Source: Annulohypoxylon bovei var. microspora
Taxonomy: Eukaryota; Ascomycota; Sordariomycetes; Xylariales; Hypoxylaceae
Direction of reading: 5' to 3'
Assembly (NCBI GenBank): GCA_022836615.1
Contig: MU405291.1
Location: 109,755 to 173,754, forward strand
Length of the DNA stretch: 64,000 nucleotides
A program made the position numbers and the translations under genes. Below the pieces are notes generated by a model. The model saw only the letters and a list, made by a program, of their open reading frames with translations, did not search any database and was not told the origin of the DNA. Below, in pieces: positions 32,106-47,084 of the stretch; within the stretch, counting starts at the first letter, position 1, and each line of letters begins with the position of its first letter.

Positions 32106-35100
32106 TATTAATAATTTACGGTTATGGTTAAAATAATCCATTTAAATTAAAAGATTTATTAATTTTTTGCGGGGAAGATTAAAAAAATATAAATAAGTTT
32201 TACGTAATAAATTAAAATTTAATTTAAAACAAAGTTAAAGTAAATATAATATTAAGGTTTTGAAGCGTTTAAAAAGGGGAACCTTAAAGTAAATAAGAAA
32301 AACAACTTTCAAATTAATCCGAAGGCAAATAAATAAATATTAAATCTATTAAATTATTTTACGTACATGGCGGCGGCAACGAAGTAAAAAAGTTTAAAGA
32401 AAAATTTTCGGACGAAGGTTATATTAAAATAATTCTTTATGTAAATACTTTTTTTTATTATAATCGTTTAAATAGCTTTGGATAATTAAAAGCATTATAT
32501 ATAATATTATCGTTATAAGAATTTAAGGCTGGCTTTTATTTAATTTAATGCGAAGGTAGAAAATGAAAAGAACGTTTTTTAATTATATAAATTAAGGGTA
32601 TAAAAGTTAATAAATTAATATGAAAAACATTGTAAAGTTAATTTATAATAATTAAGATATTTTTTTTAAAAAATAATTTATATTAATTTAAATATGGTTT
32701 TAATATAATATAAAACGTTATGAAATAACTTATAAATTATAAGAAATGTTAATTAAAATGGTTGTGGAATTTATTATTATATTGTTTATAAATATTAATT
32801 TAAATATAATTTTAATGTAATTTTAATATAAATTTATATTATAAGCTTATATTTTATAACGAAGCGGGTAAAAGGAAAAAAAACTGGATTATTAATTCAT
32901 GGTTAATTTAATTAAAAATTAGTTTATGATTTTTATACTTAAGTTTTTAAGTGAAATAAAATCGGCGTCATTTATTAATAATAATAAATCAACGCATGGC
33001 TTTAAATGAAAATTAATATAATTTTGGATTAACTTAAATATTAATTAAATATATTCATGTATTAATTATCGTTATTTTTATATAATTAATTAGACCGTGA
33101 GCTTAATAAAAGACAATTGGAAAATTATTTTTAATTTAATTTTGAAATAATTTTAAATTTTATTTACTTTAACCATTATGTATAACGTACAAGTGCCACC
33201 ATAGTTAAATAAAATCAATATAAAATTATTAAGCAATTAAAAGCTTTTATTAATAATATAAACCGTGTTAACGTTTTGGAACGCTTGGTTATAAGTTAAA
33301 TTAAAATTAATAATAATAAAATAATTAAATAAACGGATTAATAAGTATAATTTCGGATCGATTTAAAAACATATATATATGTTGTAATTTAAGTGATTAT
33401 TTAGGGAGGAATTGTCGAAATATTTAAATTAATTTTAATATTAAATATTTAATTAATTAAATAAAAGTTGTTAAATATAAGTATTTATAATAGATTGGTA
33501 ATTTAAGTTAATACCATTTAAGTTTAATTAAAAACTAATTTTAAATTACTTTTAACGGGGATGTATTAAAAAGGCAAAACCTTAAGTTAATTTTTAAAAT
33601 AAAGCTTATATAAAATTAATAGATAATAATTTTAAAACAAATTAAAAACGTATTAATAACATGGAATTAAACTTTATTTATAATAAGGGGTGAAATAATA
33701 TATAAAGCATTATTTAAAAATGGTTTTAATGTGATTTAAATTTAATTTAATTTAAGTGTAAAGTAATTAATTTATTAACATTTAAGTTGTTATAAAAAAT
33801 TATAATAATAAAAGTAAAAGCGGAAGTAATGGTGGTTATTTTTAATTAATAAAAGGTTTTTAAAAAATATATAAAATATAAAGTTAATTTATTTAATAAA
33901 ATAATGGATAAATATATAAGAAAAAAAGGTTAAAAAGGTGTTATTTTATTAAAAATGAATATATGTTTATTAAATTACGTATAAATCGTGTTAAATTTTT
34001 ATTTATTATTAAAATAATTAATATATGTTATAAACGTTATAAATAAATTTAACGTAGTGAGAATATGCGAATATTATGCGAAGATTTTACGAAAATTATA
34101 TAAAAATTATATATATTAATATTATTAAATTTAATTTATAACTTTTTCCACTTTAATTTTTCAAGTAAACTTCGCTTTTTTTCTTTTAATTTACGAGCCT
34201 TTAATATTTATTTAATTTAAGCTTTTTTTTCAGTTACTTTTTAACGTAATTCTTTTATTTTTTTTTCCTTTTTTATAAATTTAACTTTAAAAATATTTTT
34301 AATAATTATAAAAATTTTTGAGTGGCTTTATTTATGTTAATTTAAACGTGATATAATGTTAAAATGTGTTAAAATTATTCTTTCTTTAAATTTATTTAGT
34401 GATAATTATAAAGGCCTTTTAAGTGGGGGTGGATTAAACTTAATATTTTACGAAAATAATTGTAAATTAAATTTAAAACGATTTTTTTAATTATTTTGCG
34501 TTATATAATTTAAATATTCCGGCAATTTAAGTTCAAATAATTTTATAAATATAAATTAATTTTAAATTAGGTTAAAATTGAATTATCCTTGTAATTTATT
34601 AAGGTTAAATGATTTGTAAAAATCCATTCATTAATTTAAAAGCGCGTTAAATTTATTTTTAATTTATGTGATACCTTTATTATTACTTGTTAAGTTTATG
34701 TTATTAATTTATTATAATAAATTATTAAGCTTTAATAGCGGTTTTAAATTAATTTTAAATTAATTTAAAATAATATTAATATTATTAAATGTATTTAAAA
34801 AATTAAAAAAAAACAATGGATTTTATTCCCTTTTTTCCGCTTATTTACGGTAATTTCCATTTATTAAAATGCTTAATTAAAAGTTGTTTAAATATGTATC
34901 GTAATGCAATTATAAGGCAGTTTTAACTTATTTTAATCTTTTATTTTGCACATGAAATACGCTTTTATGGACATATTTTTCTACCTATGGAAAATACCAT
35001 GTTTTTTATAAATTACAAGTTGCTTTTCATGATTTTTAATAAATTTATGAAAATTAAATAATAATTAATTTAAAATTATTTTAAAATTAATTTAAATCGA

Positions 35101-38100
35101 TACTTATAACTTTATAACCATTAAAAATGAAATCGATTTTTTAATAAAATTATTAATCATAAAATGTTCGTTTTTATTAATATTAATATACTTTAATATA
35201 TTTAATTAATTTATAAAGTTAATTTTAAAATAAGTTTAATATAATTTCCCTTAAAATTAACTTAATAATTTATTTTCCCACTAATCTTTAATTTTTATAT
35301 AAAATTAATTTTATTTATTTTAAAATTAATTTTAAATTAATTTTATAATAATTTATTTACTTGGATAAAACTTAATCATTACGTTAATTACTTTTAATAA
35401 ATAAGCTTATAAAAGTAAATTAAATATTTAATTTAAAAATGTACTTAAATTATACCAAAGAAATTTACTATGAAACTTACATTATAAATAAATTTTGTAA
35501 AATATTATAATATATAATAAATGCTTTTACCATGATTTTAAAAGGTTTAAACTTAAAATGGATTAATGTTTAATTTAAGAATAATTTAAAAATAATTTAA
35601 AAATAATATATTATATGTATACCTTTTAAATATTAATTTAACCCATATGCTTGCTTTTTACATATGTTTAAAATAATAATAAAAATTAAGGTATTAATTT
35701 ACTTTTAATACGTTCCTTATATATGCTTAAAACGCATTAAGGTTCTTAATATTACCTTAAACTAATAAAATAAACGGCAAAATAATTAATAATATACTTA
35801 TATTATTTCTTAATTAAGGAATATATAAGCGAATGTTTCGATTTTTATAACTTATTAATATTACTTTTATTTATGGTTCATTAAAATTATATCGTTTATA
35901 ATTTTATTTAATCCGACGATTAAATATAAATTAATTTACCCATGAATTATTTTAAATAATAAGTTTATTTAAATATAAACGTAATTTTAAAATGTTTCCG
36001 TTTATTTCTTCGTTATATAAATAACGACGTATTTATTAATATTTTTTTTTACTTTTAAATAATAAATTTTTCGGATTTAACATTCATCCTTAGGTTATTT
36101 TAAATCCAATTCAAATTCACGTTAAATTTTAACGAAAATAATTCTTACAAAATATCGTATAAACTTTTTTTTATAAATGATAACGTTTATAACATACTTT
36201 ATATTTAACGTTAAATAAGCCTTTTAAAGGTTATTCATTTAAAATTATTAACACAATTAAATATAATTTAGTTTAATTTAAAAATGAATTAAGGTTAATT
36301 TTAATATAATTTTTATTTAATTAATATAAGATTTTTACTTATTATAAGCCTTAACATTTTATGGTTTTAAATTATTTTTATAAAATTTTATTTAAATTAT
36401 ATAAATAACTTTATCGGCGGTGGTAAATGGTATGTATATAATCCACGAGCAATGAAAATTATGAATTAAAATACTTCGAAATTATATAAAATATATAAAT
36501 TAAATTAAATTTTATAAACGCGATGAACAATTATTTTAACTTTTTATAAATAATCATAATTATAATTTTAAAACTTAATTATAATGTGTTTTATAAACGA
36601 ATAAATGGGAGGCTTAAATTAATTTAATGGTTTATTAATATATAACGTTTAAAAAAACCAAAAATTAATATAATTAATGTTATTTTTTAATAATAAAATA
36701 AAATAATAAGGTTTTATATTATAATTAAATGGGCATTTAATAAAAAGGATCTATAAATGTATATATTAAACCTAGTTTCAAAATGGTATAAAAAAAATTA
36801 AATGAATTTAATAAAACTCACCTCATTTCGTTTAAAAACGTGTAAAACCCCCGTTTCACAAATATTATTATAATATTTTAATATATAAAAAAAATGAAAA
36901 TTTCTTTAATAAAATTAAGTAATTACGTAAAATAATCTATGATTAAGTAAGTATAAATAAAGATTAATTTTAGATTAAATATAAATTAAATTTATTATTT
37001 ATATAAACGTTTTGTCCCGTAACTTTTTTATTAATATTTTCTTTTTTTCATTTTTAATATTCTTTTAATATAATAATATAAGCTTTACAATATCCATTTA
37101 ATCGTATTAAAAATCGTTCTTAAATTAATTTAAAAAATTATTTATAAATATTTTCGGATTTATATATTTATAATGATAAATTCCGGTGTAAATGTAAAGT
37201 TAATAATAAATTTAATGTTATTACTTAAGTCCCTTATTTAAATTAATTTAAAACTTATTTTTAATTTTTTTTAAATCGATTTCGAACCGGTTTAAAATTA
37301 GTTTTTTAAGATTTTTATGTATAATATTAATTAAAGAATATTAGTTTTAAAACTTTTTTTTTAATTAAAATAAAATTAATTATATAATGTTAATTAATTA
37401 ATGTAAAAGTTTACGAGGAAATTTAATATTTATTTTAAATATTATAATTGCGGCAAGCTTTTTAAATCCCTTTTATTTAATTTTTTTATCTTTATTATTT
37501 ATATTATGTGAGTATAATTTTAGATTAATTTTAATAAAATATATAATTCTTTTAAAATTAATATTAAGATAAGTTAACATGTTTAAGTAATCTTATATTT
37601 TTAAAGCATTAATATCATGTTTTTTAAATATTAAAAACATAATTTTAAATAAGTGCGTAATTTTTTAAATTAGTTTTAATATAAATTTAATACGAATTTA
37701 ATTACCATGCGATTTAAAATTATATCGTTGGTCTTTTAATTTATCGGATTTATTAAAAGCTTATTATGTATATTTTAAGATTATTTTTATGTAAAATATT
37801 TCAAAAAAAAGTTTAAATTTTCTTTTTTTTTTTAATTTATTTTTAAGCCGTTTTTAATATAATTCGAGAATGTATTTTTAACTTATTTAATGTTAACATT
37901 ATTAAACCATGCTTGAATCATTTATTTATAATTTTATTATTTCTTTTTTTTTTTAATTAACGTACGTTATTATTTTTTAAGGGTAAAAAAGTGTTATTTT
38001 AAATTATAATCGGACTTTAATAAATTAACGATTTATTTAATATAAGCTTGAATTTTATTTAATTTTTTAATTATTTTGCTTATTATTAAATTTATACGCA

Positions 38101-39814
38101 TATAAAACGTTTATGTTATTTTGTTAAAAATTATTTACCTTTCCTTTATATTTATTTATTCATTTATTTAATCGTTTAATCATTCGTTTAATATATATTA
38201 ATAATATATAATTATTTTTTAATTTAATATAATACATAATTAAATCATTAAATTAAATAATAATTAATAATTTACTTTTATTAATTTCATTATAAGGTTA
38301 AAAATTAACTTTATCGGTTTTTTTAATATTATTAATGTGGTTTAAAAGCATTTTTAAAACATTGTGAAAAATTTTCAACGAAATATATGTTACATTACTT
38401 AAATACTTAATTACTTATTATTTAAAAAATTTTTTTAACTTTTAAAAATTATTATTAATTTTTCCGGTGGTTAAATTTATCGTTAATGTAAATAAAAACC
38501 GTTGGTGTATTTCGTTACATTATGTTTATGGTAATAATTATAATAATTAATAAACATTTAACGATTTAATGTTTTAAATTAAAGCTTTAATTTAATATGA
38601 ATTTGGATTTAAATATTAATTTAATTTATTTTTAATTTAATTTGAAATTAAATACCTTATGTATTAAAGTTGCCACGAAGCGTTTAACGGAAATTATTTT
38701 AAAATTCTTTTAAATTATAATAATTATATAACGTTATTTTTTTTTTTTTCATTAATTAATTATTTAATCACCTTTGGAAATTATAATTAATTATAATAAT
38801 AAACTTGTTACTTTGTAAATAATTGAAAAGGTATAAGTTTATTAATGTTAAAATTTTAATGAAAAATCTTTTAAATTATATTTTGTAACGTTTATTAGAA
38901 TTTTTTTAACTATAAATAAAGAAACGTTCTTAGTGTTTATTAAAACTTTTATGGTTATATTAAAATTAAAAAAAACGTTATTAAAAATGGTTTATGTGTA
39001 AGGAATAATGTTTAATAATAATGAAAAATTCGATCTTATAAGTTATTTATTTAAATATTTAATATATATTTTATTTAACGAAAAGGGTTAATTAAATAAT
39101 AAAAAAATAAAGAATATATAATGTTTTATAATATTATTAACATTTATTTATATATGGCTTATTTTTAATAACTTTATTATGAATAAATGGTAAATTTAAT
39201 GTAACGATTAATTTTTATTTTTTACGTTTTATTAGTTATTTATATAATTAAAGTGGTTTAAATTTGTTTAATTAATTGTTTCGATAAATATCGAATGCGT
39301 TTTTTATAACGATTAATTTATATTAATTAATGGCGCTTTATATTAAATAATAGTTGTTGGGAACGTTAATTTAAAAAAATGTTTTATGATAATGTGGGAT
39401 GTAAAATCGTTAAAAGCGCATGGGATGGCAAAAGAAAATTATAATATATTTATATATAAATATAATTGTATTTCCTTTTAAGTGGTTTCGTTATATATGT
39501 AAGTTTTATATATATTTAATTTATTTTATTTTCCTTTTTTTTATCTTTTATTCCTTTTTTTTTTTACATTAATTAAATTTAATTACGTTAAAATAATCCA
39601 TTTCATTGAAATGGTTAAAGAAAATATTAAATGGGTGTTATTTAAAACATATTATATGAAATTAAATATAAATTATATAAAAGTTATTAGGTTTTTTAAT
39701 TTTAATTAATTCGTTTATTGTTTTTTTTATAAATTATTTTTTTATTATTTCGTTATTAATTAATGGAGGGAAAAATGTAAGAGATTTAAGAAACCATTAA
39801 ATTTATAATTTAAT

Positions 39815-39880
39815 TTATTATTTTATTTACCGTTTTATTTATTGTTTTATTTATTGTTTTATTCGTTACTTTTTTTTAAG
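39815..39880. repeat. Tandem repeat TTTATTGTTTTA
   Basis: Four or five units of 12 bp (TTTATTTACCGT and TTTATTTATTGT variants). The C/T difference between units suggests an originally uniform array. Confidence 0.7.
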
Positions 39881-40645
39881 TTTCTTTTTAAGCTTTTTTT
39901 TTTTAAGTTTTTTTTTAAATTTTTTCTTAGGCTTTGAATTATTCCATATCGTAATTTAAGTAACTTTTTAAATATTCGTCGAAATGTGTTTTAATATACG
40001 TAATTTTATATTAATTTAATTCCATTTATCCTTAATAATTATTTATTAATTAATAATAATTTAATTATTATAAGTACATTAAATAATTATAATAACGTTA
40101 AAAGGGTAAATGCTTAATTAAGGGCAGCGTAATAACTTTATTTTAGTCGGTATAATGTGATAATTAAATTAAAAATTAATATATATTTATACTAATATTA
40201 TATTAACGGAAACGGTAAAAAAGTTACGTTTATGTCGATAATTAAGTTTAAGAGATATAAATTAAATTAAAGTTGAATTTAAGATTAATTTAATAAATAT
40301 ACTTTAAAGATAATAAACGTTATAATTTTTTACATCGAAAAACAAATTTTTCGCATTTTATATGAATGGTTTATTAACGATATTATTTAAAAATATAAGT
40401 TTAACGAGAAGTAAATTTATATATAAATTAATTATAAAATGGAGTTTATTTTTTTTATAAAAGTATTGTCGTATTTTAATATTAAATTAATGTAATTTAA
40501 AGATTATAAAAATATAATAATGGGTATATTATTTAACGATGAAACGACGCTTTTTAAATTATTTAACGGTATAATTAATAAGATTTATACCGCTTATATA
40601 ATCATATATTAAAAGCAAATTATTTTTTTAATTATAAAATTAAAA

Positions 40646-40830
40646 GTAAAACTTTTTTTATTTTTTTTCATCCCATTTATATTAATAAATAAAAGGTTTT
40701 TTTTATTTTCTTTTATATTATTTATATTAACGAAGAAAAAGTTTTTCTCGTTTTCCTTCATTTTATTTACGTTAATAAAAAAAAGGCACCTTTTATTTTC
40801 TTTTATTTTATTTATATAATTAAAAGGAAA
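40646..40830. repeat. Tandem repeat, unit about 45 bp, four copies
   Basis: Each unit runs from an AAAAG/AAAAC start through a TTTTATTTTCTTTTAT-type stretch to TTTATATTAA. Copies begin near 40,648, 40,691, 40,735 and 40,780 and differ mostly by C/T and G/A. Confidence 0.7.
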
Positions 40831-42184
40831 AACTTTTTAAAATAAAGAATTAAATAATGATCTTTTTTTTAATTAAAGTGAACATGGGTATGTTTTATTA
40901 AGTTAATTTATATGTTTAAAATTTATAAAAATATTATGGTGGTTTATTTAATATAACGTTATGGTAAATTAAGTATGTTAAAACTTTGTTTATACTTTAT
41001 ATATTATTAATATATATTAATAAAGTATTACGTTTATTATAAATGTAATTATTTCTTCGAAACGGATCTTTATTAACCTTATTTTTAATATGTTAAATGA
41101 AAATAAGTTTTTAAATATCATGACCGTTATATAAAAAAAGAAATGGTTTTTTTTATTGTAAAAGCTTAAACGTATAAAGTAAAATAATTCGTTAAAATTA
41201 ATTAAAAAAAGATAATAATTGGTGTTTATTAAGGAAGAATTATTTTTATTTAATAACATAAATTTAATTATAATAAGAAAATAGCTTATTGTTTTATTAG
41301 AAGTTAAAGAATTAAATTTAATTATAAAAAATATTATAATTAAACCTTTAATAAAATTAAATTTATAAGTGTTTAAGTCATTAAATATAAAAGAAAGCTT
41401 TATAAATAATACGCTTTTATTTATTAATATTATTAAAGTTTTAATCGTTATTTCGTAAATTATTAATAATAGTTAATTTAATGTATTAAACAATTTATTT
41501 AATTTATTAAATAATTTATTTTTTATATTTTTTACCGTTAATTATTTTTTATTAAATAATAAATTAACGAGGAAGCGGAAAGCTGCTTAATTAATAATTA
41601 ACGTAATTTATTTAAGTAATGTAAACGGTTTTATAATTTAACGTCGGGTATAAATTTTTAGGACGATTAATGGAATAATTCTTAAAAAATTTCATGGTAA
41701 ATTTAAAAAAAAATTAAAAAACTTTAAGGTCTTAAATTTTAAAAAAACTTTTTGATTATATAAATGACACTTATTGGTGGTCGGGGTTTTTTAAGTTTGA
41801 TTATTATGAAAAACTCGTATATAAAAGGTAAATAAATGGATAATATTATTTCATTATTTAGTTTTAAGAAATGGTAATTTACGTTTTATTAATTAACGAA
41901 TGATTGTATGATACGATTAAGAATTTCTTGTTTATATGTTATTATTTTTATTAATTAATTATCTTATACTTTTAAAACTTAAGGTTATATATATAAGTTT
42001 ATTTATTTATTTAATGAATTAATTAAATTATTACGTTTTAAATTAAGTAAATGAAAAATAATTTATTAACCTTTTAAATTTAATAATTAAGTTAAAAAGG
42101 GTTATTAAAAAATAATAATAAAGTTTATAATAAAGTTTTAAATTTATTTTTTTAATTAATGTAAAAAAAAAATATATTTATTTT

Positions 42185-42370
42185 ATTAATAATAAAAAGG
42201 TTTTATTAACCAAAGGGTGCTTTGTGGCTTTGTGTGGCTTTATGTGGCTTGTGCTATATAAAGTTACATTTATTTAAAATTAAAAGCTGGTAATTTATAC
42301 GTTTATATAATTATAAAATATCGTAATATATCACATGATATTATACGTAACGTAATGTGATTTATTACCT
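42185..42370. repeat. Direct repeat A, copy 1
   Basis: Matches 42606-42792 in the same orientation, 421 bp apart. It contains a GTGGCTTT-type sub-repeat, then GTGCTATATAAAGTTAC and a TTTATACGTTTATATAA stretch. The TATA-like element and size suggest terminal repeats or promoter fragments of a transposon. Confidence 0.75.
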
Positions 42371-42605
42371 TTATATTTAAATATAATTTATATAAAAAAC
42401 CAAAGTATTAACGGATCATTTTAATTTAATTAATTTAACCCACGTTTCGCCCATATATATTAAAGGGTATAATGGGGTTATTTTATTTAATATTTTTTAA
42501 ATGCACTTAATTTTTAACATAATATTTCATTTACTTAATAATTTTTTAAAGATATAACTTAATTCATTCGAAAGCGTTTTGTAAAATTTATTTAAATATG
42601 TAATT

Positions 42606-42792
42606 ATTAATAATAAAAGGGATTTATTGGTTAAAAGGAGCTTTATGACTTTATATGGCTTTATATGGCTTGTGCCATATAAGGTTACATTTAACATGGG
42701 TTTGGAAACTGGTATTTTATACGTTTATATAACCATAAGATCGTAATATATTACATAATATTATAATATAATGTATTATAATTTATTATTTT
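42606..42792. repeat. Direct repeat A, copy 2
   Basis: Counterpart of 42185-42370, with GTGCCATATAAGGTTAC where copy 1 has GTGCTATATAAAGTTAC, i.e. transition differences. Only about 235 bp separates the copies, so this may be a tandem duplication or two overlapping insertions. Confidence 0.75.
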
Positions 42793-43225
42793 TAATAATT
42801 ATAAAAAATTTAATGGGATAATGAAAAAATAGAAATGAGAAAAAAAGGAAGGTATATAAATAGGTGTAAAAGCGGGCGGAATTTTTTTAAAAATAAATTA
42901 ACGACATGCGCGGGATGGGCATTAAGAATACATGTGTTTTTATAAGGATTTATATGTAAAAAAAAGTATTATTAATGCGTAAAACGCATATAACGGATTA
43001 AACATTGCTTAATAAATAAATAAGCATTAAAATGGAATATTTAACAAAGTTAATAATAATTTCATTAAATTATATTTTTTAAAAAGAAAAAAAATTAAAA
43101 AAAAAATAAATACATTCAATGCATTAAAATAATTTTAAATAATACGCACTTATATATTATTTAAATATTTTTTTACATTAATATTTTAAAAAATAAAAAA
43201 TATTAAACCTTAATAATTAATATTT

Positions 43226-43410
43226 AAGAACTTAAGAATTTAAAAACTTAAAAACCTAAAAATTTAAAAATTTAAAAACTTAAAAACTTAAAAACTTAAA
43301 AACTTAAAAACTTAATATTTAATACTTAATATTTAAATTTAAAAACTTAATAATTAATATTTAAATTTAAAAACTTAAAAACTTAATATTTAATTATTTA
43401 AAAACTTATT
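43226..43410. repeat. Tandem repeat, unit AAAAACTTAA
   Basis: About fifteen units of 10 bp (AAAAACTTAA with AATTTAA and ACCTAA variants), breaking down into AATATTTAA units at the right end and followed by TTTATTTATT simple sequence. Confidence 0.85.
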
Positions 43411-44374
43411 TATTATTTACCATTTATTTATTTATTCATTTATTTATTTAATTTTAATTTTTAATGGTAAAAGAAAATAATGCCGCATGTTTATAATAAC
43501 TTTTACTTTTTCACATTAATATTCCTTATTATATTTAAGCTTAAAGTTTATAATAATTTATTAACTTTAAGACTTAATAAAATATAAGTATTCATTATAA
43601 TATTATTATATGATTTCGTATTATTAAAAACTTTAATACTCGATATAAATGTTATAAGATTTTTAATAATTTAATTATTTAATATTAATTAAAATGGTTT
43701 TAACTTGATATTTAATAATATAATGTTATTATTATATAAATGCGTAATTAAGTTAATGTTTTTATAATAAATTTTTAATTAATATATTAATAAATAAATA
43801 ATTAAATATATTTAAAACATTTATGAAACTTAAATACAAATTTTAAATTTATTAAAGCAAATATTAATAATAATAATAATTTTTTTAAAATTATTAAAGC
43901 AAATGTTAATAATAATAATATTTCGTTTAAAAATAATAACATTTTTTTTAAAAGTAATAACATTTATTAAAAAGATATTAATAATAAAAAAGCTTTTTAA
44001 AAACATTTATATTACTTTTAATAATGTTAATATTAATTTATATACCTTATAAAACAATTAAAATTTATTAATTTTAATTAATTATAAGTAAATTTTAATA
44101 TAATAAAAATTCTTTTAATAAATTAATTATATTTTATACCATTATTATAAAGTTTAATTAACAATTAAAATCCATAATATATAAAAATAAATAATTAATA
44201 ATGGTTATTATTTAAATAATACAACGATAATAAAATAAGTGGTTAAAGTAAATATAGTTTAAAAAAAAACAGGTTTAAAAAGTTAATTATTAAAATAATT
44301 TTATTATTTTTTATTTTAATAATATATTTACGTATTTAAAATAAAAAAATCTTAAAAAAATATATATTTACATA

Positions 44375-44660
44375 CTTTAAAAAAAAAAAAAAAAAAGTTT
44401 TACATATTTAATAAAATCGTGCATATATACAAAGATTAAAACACTAAGGTTTTAAACCATATAAATTTTTTTTTTTTACGTTATATTTTTTAAAAAAAAA
44501 AAAATAATAAAATATTTTAAATTATAATAATTAACCATTAAATTTTAAAAAAAAAAAAATATTATTAAACTTTAAAAAAAAATATAAAACTTTTATATTT
44601 AAATATTTATAAAAATTTTATACATTTATATTAAAATTTTATATATATATTAAAAAAATA
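44375..44660. repeat. Poly-A/poly-T microsatellite cluster
   Basis: Several homopolymer runs of 9-18 A or T (for example 44,379-44,397, 44,466-44,476, 44,494-44,503) interrupted by AT-only sequence. Confidence 0.75.
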
Positions 44661-44934
44661 AATACTTAATAATATAACTTTATTAAATTAAAATTAATTC
44701 TTTTAATTAATTAAAATATTTATCGATATGTATTAATTATATTCGTTTAATTATTTTAATCATGTATTATAATAACTTAAAACGTAACATGAGGTGTAAT
44801 ATGAGATTACTTTTTTAAAATCGTATTAACATTAAAACATAAAGCTATCCCTTTAAGTAACATAATATTTAAAGTTTAATTAAAGGTTAATAATTTAATT
44901 CTTTAGTTTTACACTTTTATTTTTTTTACCATGC

Positions 44935-45490
44935 GACGAAACCGTTTACCACCAGTTAAATATATAATCACTTAACTTTCATTTACTTATATAACCACCC
45001 CTTAAGCTTCCTTTTAAACCTTTTATTTAATTACCCATTAAACCACCCCTTCATTAAGCCTTTTGTTTAACCATTTATTTATTTTTTATTAAATAACTTA
45101 TATAACCTTCCCTTTAACCACCCGTATACCCCTTAATAAACCACCCGTGTAACCTTTGTTAAACCACTTATGTAAATCTTGTTAAACCACCCCTTATATT
45201 ATCCCTTAAATTCCTTATTAAACCATTCTTTAATAAACCACCCGTCTTGCCACCCATTTTATTACTTGTTTAACTTTTCGTATAACCTTTATTAAACCAC
45301 CTTTTATTTAAACTTTCCATTTAACCACCTTCGGTTTAAATATTTATTAAGCCATTTATTTAATTCTTGGTTTAATCACCCATTTACCTAACCATTCCCC
45401 GATGAACCACCCGTTAAATCTTTATTAAGCTTTTTTTTTAATTATTTATAACCATTTATAACCACCTTTTTAATGCTTTAACCACTTTCT
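44935..45490. repeat. Minisatellite, AACCACC-rich strand
   Basis: An irregular array of 14-17 bp units built on TTTAACCACC / ATTAAACCA. It is less AT-saturated than its surroundings. Its reverse complement appears at 47,085-47,810, so the two arrays face each other across the repeat copy at 45,530-47,075. Confidence 0.8.
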
Positions 45491-45529
45491 TAAATTAAGG
45501 GTTTTTTTTTATTTATATAACTTATGTTA

Positions 45530-45760
45530 AAAATTAAGGTTAATTAAATTAAAAGGAGTTAATTACGTAAGCGTTTTATATAATTAATTAATTAAAGTTA
45601 TTATATTTGGTTTATATGTAAGAACCACTTTTTAATAAGTTTTTCGTTTTTAAAAAATTAAATCATGTTAAAAAATTATTATTTACGAACGAACCACTTT
45701 AAAATTTAAACCTTATTAATTTAATTAATTAAAAAATTTAACTTTAATTTATTATTAATA
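45530..45760. repeat. Direct repeat B, copy 1
   Basis: Matches 51,620-51,810 in the same orientation, including a shared stretch TTTTTAATAAGTTTTTCG and the following (A)CGAACGRACCAYTT. The two copies lie about 6.1 kb apart, a plausible spacing for terminal repeats of a degraded retrotransposon. Confidence 0.65.
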
Positions 45761-46259
45761 AAAAACATTTAATTAATAATAATAAATATAACCCCTTTAA
45801 AAATAACGAGATTTTTTTATTTTTAATAACTTAAAAACTTAACCTTTAATAAATAAAAAGACCTTTAATTTAAATAATTAATTAATTTTTAAGAAAATAA
45901 ATTATAAATTATTATAATTTTACATAATTAATTTTTTTTTATATAAACTTTATTAACTTTAAGTTATTAAATATTATTTAATAAACCTTTGTTTAAACTT
46001 ATATATCGCTACGATACACTTAATTAATTATAATAAAAAAATATCATGTTAAGTTAAAATTTATATAACTTTAAAATTTATTTAATTAATAAAGGTAAAA
46101 ATAATTTAAAGATTTAATGTCAATTAATTAAAACCCATTAAAATTAAATTAACACTTAATAAAACGATATAAAAACGTGGCATAAATTAAATATAAAATA
46201 CATTTATTTTTTTATTTTAAATAATATTATTTTTAAAGAAAAAAAAAACTTTAATATAA

Positions 46260-47075
46260 TAACCTTTTATAAAAACTTAAAACATAAGGGTAAAAATTAA
46301 TATTGTAAGCTTTAAAATCATTTTTTTAATTTATTTTAATAATTAAATTAATTCTTTAATTAAATATAATTAATTTATTTATTAATTATTTAAATTAGCT
46401 TTTTTCCTTGAATTAAATTATATAAATTAACGTGTTTTTTCGATTAAAACAAATTAAATAATTAATATATATTTTTTTTTAATGATTACATTTAAAAGAT
46501 ATCCTTAAGGTATGTATCTTTAACCCATAAGAATATGTAATAAGGCTTTTATTAACCCACGGTTTTATAACCAATTTTATATTTATTATATAATTTAACT
46601 TTATTATCGTTTTACTTATTTTGCTTTAATTAATTATATAACCTTAAATACTTTTATCCCACTGCCCATTAAATTTCCTTGGAACAATTAATACATTTAA
46701 ATATCGTTTTTTATGTAATTAAACGGTTTAAACGGGGACGTCCCCGAATTAATAGTTAGTAATCCCGAAGCAATTACTTTAACGCTGCCCTTGAATATAA
46801 CTCGCCCGCTTCGGCCCCCTTAATTTCCCTAAACTTAAAAAACTTAATTTCGAATTTTTAACTTAACTTATTAAACCATTTTTACAAGCCGGGCTTTAAC
46901 GGTGCTCCCGGTAAGTAGGTTAAATTACATCACATTTATGAAAGTTTTTTTTAATAATTAAAATTAAAATCGTTGCGTAGCTGCGAGTTTCAACGTATTG
47001 TAAGGATTATTTTGTTTAAAAGTTTTCTTTATTTAAGTTATTTATAAATTATTAAATGTTATAAAGAAAAAAAAA
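46260..47075 (+). repeat. Inverted repeat C, left arm
   Basis: About 0.8 kb that is the reverse complement of 50,410-51,190. Over long stretches the differences are C/T or G/A only, for example CTTGGAACAATTAATACATT here versus CTTGGAACAGCTAATACACT in the other arm. This arm carries roughly 25 extra bases near 46,735-46,760, including a palindromic GGGGACGTCCCC. It is the more heavily mutated arm. Confidence 0.85.
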
Positions 47076-47084
47076 CCTTTAATT

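Noticed and set aside
41017..41259. An 80-codon minus-strand frame in the AT block
   Set aside because: It is rich in Asn, Phe, Leu and Ile as expected from AT-saturated DNA, with no motif.
43226..43410. A CRISPR-like array
   Set aside because: The units are 10 bp, contiguous and without unique spacers, in a eukaryotic context.
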